Assembly (NCBI GenBank): GCA_016870115.1
Contig: VGCH01000004.1
Coordinates: 1-64,000, forward strand
From: Alphaproteobacteria bacterium
GTDB taxonomy: Bacteria; Pseudomonadota; Alphaproteobacteria; Reyranellales; Reyranellaceae
Direction of reading: 5' to 3'
Length of the DNA stretch: 64,000 bases
Shown here: piece by piece, positions 29,240 through 36,125 of the stretch
How positions within the stretch are numbered: position 1 is the first letter of the stretch
Layout of the letters: each line of letters begins with the position of its first letter
The notes under the pieces: model-generated
The model's database searches: none
The model's input: the letters and a program-made list of their open reading frames with translations, nothing else
What the model was told of the DNA's origin: nothing
Translations under genes and position numbers: made by a program

Positions 29240-30187
29240 ATGCTCGATGCCGAAGCCCGCCTCGTTCTCGACCTCATGGAGCAGGCCGTCGCCAACGGGC
29301 GACCCAAGCTCTCCTCGCTGCCGCCGGCCGTCGGCCGCGTCGCGGTCGACAAGATGTCGGAGGAGGGCGAAGCCGATCCGCCCGAGGTCGCCGCCGTCAT
29401 CGACGGCACGCTGCCCGGACCCGCCGGTACGATCCGCTTCCGCCGCTACCGGCCGCTGGGCGTCACGGGCGAAAGCCTGCCGACGCTGATCTACTATCAC
29501 GGCGGCGGTTTCGTGATCGGCAACATCGAGACCCACGATTCGACCTGCCGCCGGCTCGCCAACCGCAGCCGCTGCCAGACGATCTCGATCGACTATCGCC
29601 TCGCACCCGAGCATCCCTTCCCCGCGCCCACCGACGACGCCGTGGCCACGTTCCGGCACATCCGCGACAACGCCGCGTCGTTCGGCGTCGATGCCAGCCG
29701 TCTTGCGGTCGGCGGCGACTCGGCGGGCGGCGCGCTCGCCGCCGTCGTCTGCCAGACCTGCCGCGATGCCGGCGAGGCCGGGCCCGCCTTCCAGATGCTG
29801 ATCTATCCAGCGACCGACTCCAGCCGCGAGAGCGGCTCGCGCCGCGCTTTCGCCGAGGGCTACTTCCTCACCAAGGAGCTGATGGACTGGTTCTGGGCGG
29901 CCTATGTGAAGCCCGGCACCGACCTGTCCGATCTCCGCCTCTCGCCGCTGCTCGCCCGCGACTTCAAGGGCCTGCCGCCGGCCTTCGTGCTCACGGCCGG
30001 CTTCGACCCGCTGCGCGACGAGGGTCGCGCCTACGCCGACCGGCTGATCGAGGCCGGCATCAAGACCACCTACGTCAACTATCCCGGCACGATCCACGGT
30101 TTCTTCTCCCTGACCCGCTTCCTGAAGCAGGGGCTGAAGGCCAACGACGAGGCGGCGGGCGTGCTCGCGGCCGAGTTCGGGACGTGA
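29240..30187 (+). CDS. HSL-family alpha/beta hydrolase (esterase/lipase)
   Basis: 315-aa esterase of the hormone-sensitive lipase (Aes/LipN) group. The oxyanion motif HGGGFVIG lies near residue 90, the nucleophile in GGDSAGGALA near 155-160, the Asp in LTAGFDPLRDEG and the His in GTIHGFFSL. It would hydrolyse short-chain esters. No signal peptide is seen. It follows the triad-less hydrolase and its stop overlaps the GTG of the next gene (GTGA). Confidence 0.92.
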   Translation: MLDAEARLVLDLMEQAVANGRPKLSSLPPAVGRVAVDKMSEEGEADPPEVAAVIDGTLPGPAGTIRFRRYRPLGVTGESLPTLIYYHGGGFVIGNIETHDSTCRRLANRSRCQTISIDYRLAPEHPFPAPTDDAVATFRHIRDNAASFGVDASRLAVGGDSAGGALAAVVCQTCRDAGEAGPAFQMLIYPATDSSRESGSRRAFAEGYFLTKELMDWFWAAYVKPGTDLSDLRLSPLLARDFKGLPPAFVLTAGFDPLRDEGRAYADRLIEAGIKTTYVNYPGTIHGFFSLTRFLKQGLKANDEAAGVLAAEFGT

Positions 30188-31110
30188 GGCACGCGGCCGC
30201 GCTCCTCTTCCTCCTGCTCGCCACGTCCGCCGCCGAAGCGGGCGAGATGCGCGAGCTCGACCATGGCGGCCGCACGCGCTCGTTCTATCTCCACGCGTCC
30301 GCCGCGCTACCGCCCGGCGCACCGCTGGTGTTTGTCCTGCATGGCGCGGGCGGCAATGGTCGCCTCGCGGTCGAACAGTATGGCTGGCAGGCCAAGGCGG
30401 ACACCGAGCGCTTCGCCGTCGTGGGTCCCGACGCCTCGCCCGCCTTCGCCGACCGGCCGCCCGCCTTCGCCACCAACCCGCGCGCCTGGAACGACGGCAC
30501 CGGCCGCGGCTCACCGCACATCCAATCGAGCGACGATGCCGGCTTCATCGTCGCCCTGATCAACCGGCTGGCGGCCGAGCTGCGGCTCGATCGCACCCGC
30601 GTCTACGTCGCGGGCTTCTCGAGCGGCGGCAGCATGACCGCACGGCTGGGCCAGGAACTGCCGACCCGGATCGCCGCCATCGCCCCCTCGGCATCGGCCA
30701 TGGCCGATCTCGGCCGGCCCAAGGCGCGCGCCATGCCGGTCCACTATCTCAGCGGCGATCTCGATCCGCTCAATCCGGTCGAGGCCGGCGAGGTCCGCCT
30801 GCCGTGGGGCGGCTCGATGATGCGCGAGAGCCACCGCACCCAGATCGACCGCTGGCGCCGTCTGGCCGACTGCCCGCCGACCCTCACCGCGCCCCCGCCC
30901 GCCCCGAACGCCCGGCTCGAGATCGCGGGTCCGTGCCGCGACGGCGCCGAAGTCCGCTACCTCCTGATCGAGGGCTTCGGCCACCACTGGCCCGGTCGCC
31001 CGCGCGGCGGGCTGCCCGAGCATCTCGTCGGGCCGTGGAGCGCGACGCTCGATGGCACCGACGCGATCTGGCGCTTCTTCAGCCGCTTCCGCGCGCCGGC
31101 CGCACCCTGA
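30184..31110 (+). CDS. Exported PHB depolymerase/LpqC-like esterase
   Basis: 308-aa secreted esterase of the polyhydroxybutyrate depolymerase / LpqC family. A short signal peptide (AALLFLLLATSAAEAG) is followed by PLVFVLHGAGGNG, the nucleophile elbow VAGFSSGGSM, and a C-terminal His in EGFGHHWPG. Likely substrates are polyesters or feruloyl-type esters. It starts at GTG overlapping the previous stop. The last 32 bases are antisense to the end of the cyclase gene. Confidence 0.87.
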   Translation: MRHAAALLFLLLATSAAEAGEMRELDHGGRTRSFYLHASAALPPGAPLVFVLHGAGGNGRLAVEQYGWQAKADTERFAVVGPDASPAFADRPPAFATNPRAWNDGTGRGSPHIQSSDDAGFIVALINRLAAELRLDRTRVYVAGFSSGGSMTARLGQELPTRIAAIAPSASAMADLGRPKARAMPVHYLSGDLDPLNPVEAGEVRLPWGGSMMRESHRTQIDRWRRLADCPPTLTAPPPAPNARLEIAGPCRDGAEVRYLLIEGFGHHWPGRPRGGLPEHLVGPWSATLDGTDAIWRFFSRFRAPAAP

Positions 31111-32877
31111 CGAAACGCACCGGTTCGGCGAAGCCCTTCAGCGCGACGCTTTCCTCCGACGCCGCCTCGCGCGCGAGCAGCTTCGCCACTTCGGGATCGG
31201 CCGCCACGGCACGCGAGAGCACGATATCGCCGCCCTCGGATTGACCCTGCAGTCGCGCCGCCATGTTCACGGTCGAGCCGAAATAGTCGAGCCGGTCGTT
31301 CAGGTTCACCACGACGCTCGAGCCGCCATGGATCCCGAGCTTGATCACCAGCGCCTCGTCGATCCCCTGCTCGCGATTGAACTCCTCGATCCGCGCCTGC
31401 ATCGCGAAGGCCGCGCGCACGGCGTTGGCGGGATCGCCGAACGCGGCCATCACCGCATCGCCGATGGTCTTCACGACGGCGCCCTCATGGTCGCGCACGA
31501 TGCCGGCGAGAAACGCGAAGTGATCGCGCACCACGTTGAAGGCCTGCGCATCGCCCACCCGCTCGTAGAGCGCGGTCGAGCCGCGCAGATCGGTGAAGAG
31601 CAGCGCAATCTGGCTGACGCCCGCCTCGTCGCCCGGCCGCAAGGTCGCGGCGGCGAAGAGATCGCGGAACGCCTGCAGCGAGATCACCTCGGGCGCGGTC
31701 AGCGCATCGCGCACCCAGCTGCGGTCCTCGATCAGCAGGGCGAGCTCGAAGTCGGCGGCATTGGTGAACCCGACCTTGCCCGCGGCCCCCGCCGGTAGCA
31801 GCTCGACGCCGGCCGCGGTCGCGCGCAGGCCGGGGAACGGACCGCCGGCATGGTCGATGTCGACGACGACGCCCGGATGCAGCGTGCGCAAGCGATAGGC
31901 ACCGGCGGGCAGCTCGAGCTCGACCTCGCGCCGCTCGCCCGGCGCCAGAAGCTGCTGCACCTTCACATGCGGCGTCGCCATCGGGCCGCTGAGGCAGAAG
32001 CCGCCCTCGCCCATCGGCCGGATCGCCGGCGCCGGCGAACAGGTGAGCTCGACATTGCGCTCGAAGTCGCGGCCATAGTCGATGTTGCAGGACGGGCAGT
32101 GCGCGCCGCGCGGCAGCTCCGACAGGGCCGACGCGGTGTACTTGGCGCCGCGGCAATTGGTGCAGAGCAGATCCCACTTCATGGTGAGCAGGCCGGCCCG
32201 CACGCCGGCCAGGCACACCTCGACTCCCTGGCGCTGGGCGATCCCGAGATGGCGCGCCAGCGCCTTGGGCTTCAGCCGCGCCACGTCGGTCGCCATGCCG
32301 GTCAGCACGAATTCGACCAGCTTCGCGCCCTGGCCGTTGCCGTAGGTCGAGCGATCGACCGCCGCGGCCAGCGCGCTGGCCCGCTCGCGCGCGCCCTCGG
32401 GCAGATCGGGCGGCGCGAGATCGAACCAGGTCGCGCGCTCGCCCTTGGCGAAGGCGACCGCCTCCAGGATGCGCTTCCCACGATCGCGCCCGCCTGTTTC
32501 GCCAGCTTGGCCCCGAACAGACGCCCGACCAGCGTGAGCGGCTCCCATTGCAGGGCGTAGCTCACGCGGCTTCCGGTCCCCTCGGGTGCGAGATCGAACA
32601 CCGGACCGAAGCTGCGGAACGGACCGCGCGAGAAGGCGCGCGCCTGGGCGAAGTGCCGGCCCTCGATCCATTCGTAGGGCTTTTCCTCCCACTCCAGCGT
32701 GAAGCCCGCCGCCTTGCCGCGCCCGCGCCGCAGGATGGTGCCGTTGGGCTGCGGTGTCTCCTCCAGCACATAGGGCGTTAGGCCCATCGCCTCGTTGAAG
32801 CGGTTGGTGTCGGCCAGGATCGGCCAAAGCGCGGCCGGCGCCAAATCGAAGTGCCAACTCCAGGTACTGCGCGGCAT
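31079..32877 (-). pseudogene. START/DUF5939/class III adenylate cyclase, frameshifted
   Basis: From ATG 32877 (GGGGGA site upstream) the product begins as an SRPBCC/START-like domain (STWSWHFDLAPAALWPILAD). At about 32477-32481 one base is missing: A-I-V-G in the first frame continues as K-R-I-L-E-A-V-A-F in the next. The rest is a Cys-rich DUF5939-like middle region (LLCTNCRGAKY, HCPSCNIDYGRDFE) and a C-terminal class III nucleotide cyclase. Its metal site is FTDLRGST, followed by VKTIGDAVMAAF and DYFGSTVNMAARL; the Lys and Asp favour ATP as substrate. One extra G would restore about 600 aa. Without it, the downstream frame may still start internally. Confidence 0.8.
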
Positions 32878-32971
32878 GGTTCCCCCGTCCCCTCGATCAT
32901 AACGCGCCGGAACGGCAAGTGGATTTCCCAAGGCTCTTCACAGAACGGTGAGGCGGCGCGACAGTGCGCCC

Positions 32972-33397
32972 ATGACTGCCCTTGCCTGGCGCGCCGCCAC
33001 GCTCGCCGACGTGCCACTGCTGGCCCGCTGGAACATGGAGCTGAACGAAGACGAGGGCCATCCGCCCTGGATGGAGCCGACGGGCTACGCCACGCGCATG
33101 GCGGGCTTCCTCGAACGCGAGGGCTATGCCGCGACCCTCTTCGAGATCGCGGGCACGCCGATCGGCTATGCGCTGCACCGGCGCGAGCCCGAAGGCCAGT
33201 TCCTGCGGCAATTCTACATTGCCCGCGACCGCCGGCGGAGCGGACTGGGCCGCGCGGCCTTCGCCCTGCTGCGCGGCGAGGTCTGGCCGCGGGGCGTGCC
33301 GCTCGGTCTCGATGTGCTGTCCGGCAACGCCCGCGGCTTCGCCTTCTGGCGCAGCCTCGGTTTTCGCGATCACGCCACGCGGCTGGTCCTGAAATAG
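32972..33397 (+). CDS. GNAT family N-acetyltransferase
   Basis: 141-aa acetyltransferase. The acetyl-CoA loop reads RDRRRSGLGRAAF, preceded by the strand QFLRQFYIA and followed by the last strand GFAFWRSLGFRDHATRLVLK, a complete GNAT core. The acceptor is unknown. ATG 32972 is used; a GTG 24 bases upstream would add eight residues. The gene is divergent from the cyclase pseudogene (94 bases between), and a repeat-rich gap follows. Confidence 0.85.
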   Translation: MTALAWRAATLADVPLLARWNMELNEDEGHPPWMEPTGYATRMAGFLEREGYAATLFEIAGTPIGYALHRREPEGQFLRQFYIARDRRRSGLGRAAFALLRGEVWPRGVPLGLDVLSGNARGFAFWRSLGFRDHATRLVLK

Positions 33398-33731
33398 GCG
33401 CTCGTTCGAGCGGATACTTCCGCTTGCAGTGCGGGAGATCGTGAGCCCGGCCAAGACGGACGGACCGGAACGTCGCTCGGGGACGCGCAAGTCTGTTGAA
33501 ACTGTCGAGAATGTCGAGAGTGTCGAGGACACGATTGGATGCCGGTCGAATGGGCTCTTTCGCTCGGCTCCTGTCGTCGAAACCGTTGAGATTCGGCGCC
33601 CTGCCCCTGTCGAAACGCGACACCGCGTCGGGGTCCGACGGATCGGCATCACGGGGGCAGGCAGGTGGGGCTGGAACATAGGCTTTCTATCGGCCTATTT
33701 CCTATAGTTGTCAAGCGGTCGGTCTCGGGAA

Positions 33732-33759
33732 GGATCCTTCGGCTGCGCCTCAGGATGAC
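33732..33759 (+). repeat. REP-like element, copy A
   Basis: 28-base dispersed repeat of the type GGATCCTTCGGCTGCGCC then TCAGGATGAC. The ends (ATCCT..AGGAT) are complementary, giving an imperfect palindrome. Six further copies occur in this window, all between genes. Confidence 0.8.
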
Positions 33760-33783
33760 AAAGCGAGTGGCCCACCCACCGTT

Positions 33784-33811
33784 GTCGTCCTGAGCGTCAG
33801 CGAAGGACCTT
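33784..33811 (-). repeat. REP-like element, copy B, inverted
   Basis: Same repeat in opposite orientation (GTCGTCCTGAGCG...GAAGGACC). With copy C 14 bases away it forms a head-to-head pair, as in BIME-type REP doublets. Confidence 0.75.
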
Positions 33812-33824
33812 GCCTGATCCCGAA

Positions 33825-33852
33825 AGATCCTTCGGCTGCGCCTCAGGATGAC
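33825..33852 (+). repeat. REP-like element, copy C
   Basis: Copy beginning AGATCCTTCGGCTGCGCC, identical to copy A over its last 25 bases. It ends about 30 bases before the stop codon of the SDR gene, where it could also fold in the 3' end of that transcript. Confidence 0.8.
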
Positions 33853-33883
33853 ACTGCGCCCGTCGTGGCGATCCGGCCGCGCG

Positions 33884-34750
33884 TTACCCCAGCACCTTGG
33901 GCGGGGTGTAGAGGGCAAAGCCGTTGTAGGGCGCGGAGCGGTCGTGGTCGGGGACGGTGTAGAACGAGGACCGCGCGTTGTTGTGCAGCCCGCCATCGAC
34001 CCGGACCGCGATACCGGTGATGTAGGCGGCGGCCTCGCTCAGCAGGAAGACGATGGCGGCGGCGATCTCGCTTTCGGTGCCGTGGCGCTTCATCGGCACG
34101 CGGCCCTTCACCGACCGCAGCACCTCGTGCGCGCGCTCGGGATAGCGGTCGAGGCCCGACGAGGCGATGAAACCCGGGATCACCGAATTCACCCGCACCC
34201 CGGCGTGCGCCCACTCGACCGAGGCGGTGTAGGTGAAGTTGGTCTGGCCCGCACGCGCCGCGCCATTGTGGCCCATGCCCGGCATGCCGAGATCGAAATC
34301 GGCGCCGACATTCACGATCGCCCCGCCCCGCGCCTCCATCGCGCCGAGATAGACCTCGCGCGAGACCAGGAAGGTCGCGGTCATGTTGTTGGCGACGACG
34401 GCGTTCCAGCCATTGAGCGAGATGTCGCGTAGGGGCGCGGGGAACTGGCCGCCGGCATTGTTGACCAGCCCGTCGATCGCCCCGCCGCTCCAGTCGAGCG
34501 CCGCGCGCACCATCGCCTTGACCTGACCCTCGTCGCGCAGGTCGGCCGCGTGGGTGAGGGTGTCGGGCCGGCCGAGCTCGGCCTTCACCGCCTCCAGCTT
34601 GGCGTGCGTCCGGCCGACCAGCCCGACCCGCGCGCCGAGGGCCGCGAGCTCATGCGCCGTGCAGCGCCCGAGCCCCGAGCCGCCGCCGGTCACCAGCACG
34701 GTCTTGCCGGCGAAAAGCTTTGGGCGAAAGACGGAACGATAATCGGGCAT
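33884..34750 (-). CDS. SDR oxidoreductase, PECR/AtuG-like
   Basis: 288-aa short-chain dehydrogenase. The Rossmann motif TGGGSGLG lies near residue 20, followed by NNAGG near 100. The catalytic region reads GHNGAARAGQTNFT, i.e. His where classical SDRs have Tyr; this is the pattern of the peroxisomal trans-2-enoyl-CoA reductase / citronellyl (AtuG) group, so activity is expected. The C-terminal PGFIASSGLDRYPE and GIAVRVDGGLHN also fit. The substrate is probably an acyl-CoA or terpenoid. The ATG at 34750 was chosen where SDR similarity starts. Confidence 0.87.
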   Translation of the reverse strand: MPDYRSVFRPKLFAGKTVLVTGGGSGLGRCTAHELAALGARVGLVGRTHAKLEAVKAELGRPDTLTHAADLRDEGQVKAMVRAALDWSGGAIDGLVNNAGGQFPAPLRDISLNGWNAVVANNMTATFLVSREVYLGAMEARGGAIVNVGADFDLGMPGMGHNGAARAGQTNFTYTASVEWAHAGVRVNSVIPGFIASSGLDRYPERAHEVLRSVKGRVPMKRHGTESEIAAAIVFLLSEAAAYITGIAVRVDGGLHNNARSSFYTVPDHDRSAPYNGFALYTPPKVLG

Positions 34751-34870
34751 GGGCAACTCGCGGAGCTCGAACGACGGCGCACGATAGCGCGTCGCCCGCC
34801 CGTCGTCGTCCTGCCTTCCGCCCAATGCGACGTCACGGCGGACGCGCGTCCGCCCAGGGTACGCAGCTGA

Positions 34871-34897
34871 AAGGTCCTTCGTTGCGCTCGGGACGAC
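34871..34897 (+). repeat. REP-like element, copy D
   Basis: AAGGTCCTTCGTTGCGCTCG then GGACGAC. It opens the first copy of the tandemly duplicated transcription unit; copy E is at the matching place in the second. Confidence 0.7.
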
Positions 34898-35027
34898 GGG
34901 AGCGCCCGCAATACAGACGCGACCGAATCGCGGTGTCGGCAACATCGCGACGATACGGAAGCCTGGCATCTTCGCGCCATCGACGGACCGCATCCCGCGG
35001 GCCACAGACAGACAAACGGAGATCATC
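34871..35027 (+). repeat. Duplicated leader, first copy
   Basis: Leader of the first NALTx gene. It aligns throughout with 35596-35754: both start with a REP element and share ACCGAATCGCGG, AACATCGCGACGA, GGCATCTTC.CGCCATCGACG and CCACAGACAGACAAACGGAG before the ATG. It must contain the promoter, but no clear -35/-10 pair stands out. The shared last 40 bases, including the ACGGAG ribosome site, are the best conserved. Confidence 0.75.
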
Positions 35028-35396
35028 ATGTTCAAGACTATCGCTACCTTCATCGTCGTCGCCGCCGCTTTCGCCGCCACCGCTCCCGCCCAGGCGGGCG
35101 CGCTGAACGGCTCCTCGGTCAACGGCATCGCTGCCAACGCGCTGACGCAGAACGCGTTGACGCAGAACGCGCTGACGGACAACGCGCTGACGAGCAACGC
35201 GCTCACGAGCAACGCGCTGACCGCCAACGCGCTGGACTCGAACGCTCTCGACAGCAATGGCATCGGCGCGAACGCGCTGACGGAGAACGCCCTGGGCACC
35301 AACTCGCTGACGACCAACTCGCTCACGACCAACGGCGCGAGCGAAGGCGCCGCCCGCTTCTCGATCGAGGGCATCGAGCTGCCGGTGATGCGCTAA
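35028..35396 (+). CDS. Secreted N-A-L-T-x pentad repeat protein, copy 1
   Basis: 122-aa exported protein. Residues 1-23 are a Sec signal peptide (VVAAAFAATAPAQA, cleaved before Gly24). Residues 27-106 are 16 consecutive five-residue units with Asn at every fifth place (27, 32, ... 102); the commonest unit is NALTQ/NALTS, with NG and NS variants at the ends. The C-terminus is ARFSIEGIELPVMR. The order N-A-L differs from the A-N/D-L of classical pentapeptide repeats, yet a right-handed beta-solenoid is plausible (inference). Ribosome site ACGGAG lies 6 bases before the ATG. A paralogue follows 358 bases downstream and a strong terminator ends the unit. No function can be assigned; I know no named family. 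Confidence 0.8.
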   Translation: MFKTIATFIVVAAAFAATAPAQAGALNGSSVNGIAANALTQNALTQNALTDNALTSNALTSNALTANALDSNALDSNGIGANALTENALGTNSLTTNSLTTNGASEGAARFSIEGIELPVMR

Positions 35397-35422
35397 GCGC
35401 AAGTCTCCCGCCTCCCGCGACG

Positions 35423-35453
35423 CGGCGCCCCTTCGGGGGCGCCGTTGTCGTTT
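35423..35453 (+). terminator. Rho-independent terminator after NALTx gene 1
   Basis: Perfect 9-bp stem CGGCGCCCC/GGGGCGCCG closed by a TTCG tetraloop and followed by TTGTCGTTT. It starts 27 bases after the stop codon. The same hairpin, base for base, follows the second copy. Confidence 0.88.
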
Positions 35454-35472
35454 GGGGGCGGCGAAAACATGA

Positions 35473-35565
35473 CCCTCACCCCACCTCTCCCGCGCCGCGG
35501 GAGAGGAGTCCGAGACCCGCCGTTCTCAGGCTCCTCTCCCCCTTGGGGGAGAGGCGGGGTGAGGG
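35473..35565. repeat. Large inverted repeat, CCCTCACCCC/GGGGTGAGGG type
   Basis: Two 19-base arms (35473-35491 and 35547-35565) complementary at 18 of 19 positions, each next to a smaller CTCTCCC..GGGAGAG hairpin. This is a dispersed intergenic repeat type seen in many proteobacteria. It lies between the two copies of the duplicated unit and is absent after the second. Confidence 0.8.
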
Positions 35566-35595
35566 GGCTGCGCCCGTCCACAAGCGCGCCGGTGA

Positions 35596-35622
35596 AAGGT
35601 CCTTCGCTGCGCTCAGGACGAC
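35596..35622 (+). repeat. REP-like element, copy E
   Basis: AAGGTCCTTCGCTGCGCTCA then GGACGAC, opening the second duplicated unit; it corresponds to copy D. Confidence 0.7.
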
Positions 35623-35754
35623 AGGGGGGACCCCGCGATGCAGACGATACCGAATCGCGGGGTCGGGAACATCGCGACGACATGGAGGTCCGGCATCTTC
35701 ACGCCATCGACGGGCCGCATCCCGCAGGCCACAGACAGACAAACGGAGGACACC
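35596..35754 (+). repeat. Duplicated leader, second copy
   Basis: Leader of the second NALTx gene, colinear with 34871-35027. It differs by scattered substitutions and small indels, with the strongest match in the last 40 bases before the ATG. The divergence shows the duplication is not recent enough to be an assembly artefact. Confidence 0.75.
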
Positions 35755-36048
35755 ATGTTCAAGACCATCGCCACTTTCGCCGTCGTCGCCGCCGCTTTCG
35801 CCGCCACCGCCCCGGCTCAGGCGGGTTGGAGCAACGGCATCGACTGGAACGGATTCAGCGGCAACGGCATCGTGGCCAACGGCATCGTGGCCAACGGCAT
35901 CGGCCCGAACGCGCTGACTCAGAACGCGCTGACGGGCAACGCGATGACGGCCAACGCGCTGACGGGCAACGCGATCAGCCACAACGGCACGTCCAAGGCC
36001 GCCACCCGCTTCTCGATCGAGGGCATCGAGCTGCCGGCGATGCGCTAG
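35755..36048 (+). CDS. Secreted N-A-L-T-x pentad repeat protein, copy 2
   Basis: 97-aa paralogue of the preceding protein. The signal peptide differs at one residue (MFKTIATFAVVAAAFAATAP). There are 11 pentads with Asn at residues 27 to 77; the first five are NG-type (NGIVA, NGIGP) and the rest NALTQ/NALTG-like. The C-terminus is TRFSIEGIELPAMR, nearly identical to copy 1. Start chosen at ATG 35755 after AAACGGAGGA; the longer frame upstream lies in the leader. The difference in unit number between the copies fits slippage of the 15-base DNA repeat. Confidence 0.8.
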   Translation: MFKTIATFAVVAAAFAATAPAQAGWSNGIDWNGFSGNGIVANGIVANGIGPNALTQNALTGNAMTANALTGNAISHNGTSKAATRFSIEGIELPAMR

Positions 36049-36074
36049 GCCCCCGTTCCCCACCTCCCGCGACG

Positions 36075-36105
36075 CGGCGCCCCTTCGGGGGCGCCGTTGT
36101 CGTTT
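36075..36105 (+). terminator. Rho-independent terminator after NALTx gene 2
   Basis: The same CGGCGCCCC-TTCG-GGGGCGCCG hairpin plus TTGTCGTTT as after copy 1. It starts 26 bases after the stop codon and ends 20 bases before the convergent amidase stop. Confidence 0.88.
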
Positions 36106-36125
36106 GGGGGTGGCGAAGCGGGCTC

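Larger units (their letters stand above)
33398..33883. other. Gene-free gap with three REP-like elements
   Basis: 486 bases with no convincing gene. The first part (about 33495-33530) has a run of imperfect nonamers containing TGTCGAG. The second half holds three REP-like copies (33732, 33784 inverted, 33825). No tRNA or promoter is evident. Short frames here have no coding character. Confidence 0.7.

Noticed and set aside
27986-30514. 842-codon antisense open frame
   Set aside because: It lies opposite three well-supported genes, is rich in Arg/Gly/Ala and has no domain. High GC makes long antisense frames common here; the same holds for those at 35445-37655, 6618-8597 and 3918-5435.
33495-33530. 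TGTCGAG nonamer run as a coding repeat or regulatory array
   Set aside because: Only about three imperfect units with no start codon or ribosome site. Too weak to call.
35130-35345. Short direct repeats that could be taken for a CRISPR array
   Set aside because: The unit is 15 bases with no spacers and encodes the protein pentads. No cas genes are in the window.
34833-35402. A long minus-strand open frame through the first NALTx gene, also repetitive
   Set aside because: A 15-base in-phase repeat without stops is open in several frames. The minus frame has no signal peptide or ribosome site, and the plus frame has both plus a terminator.
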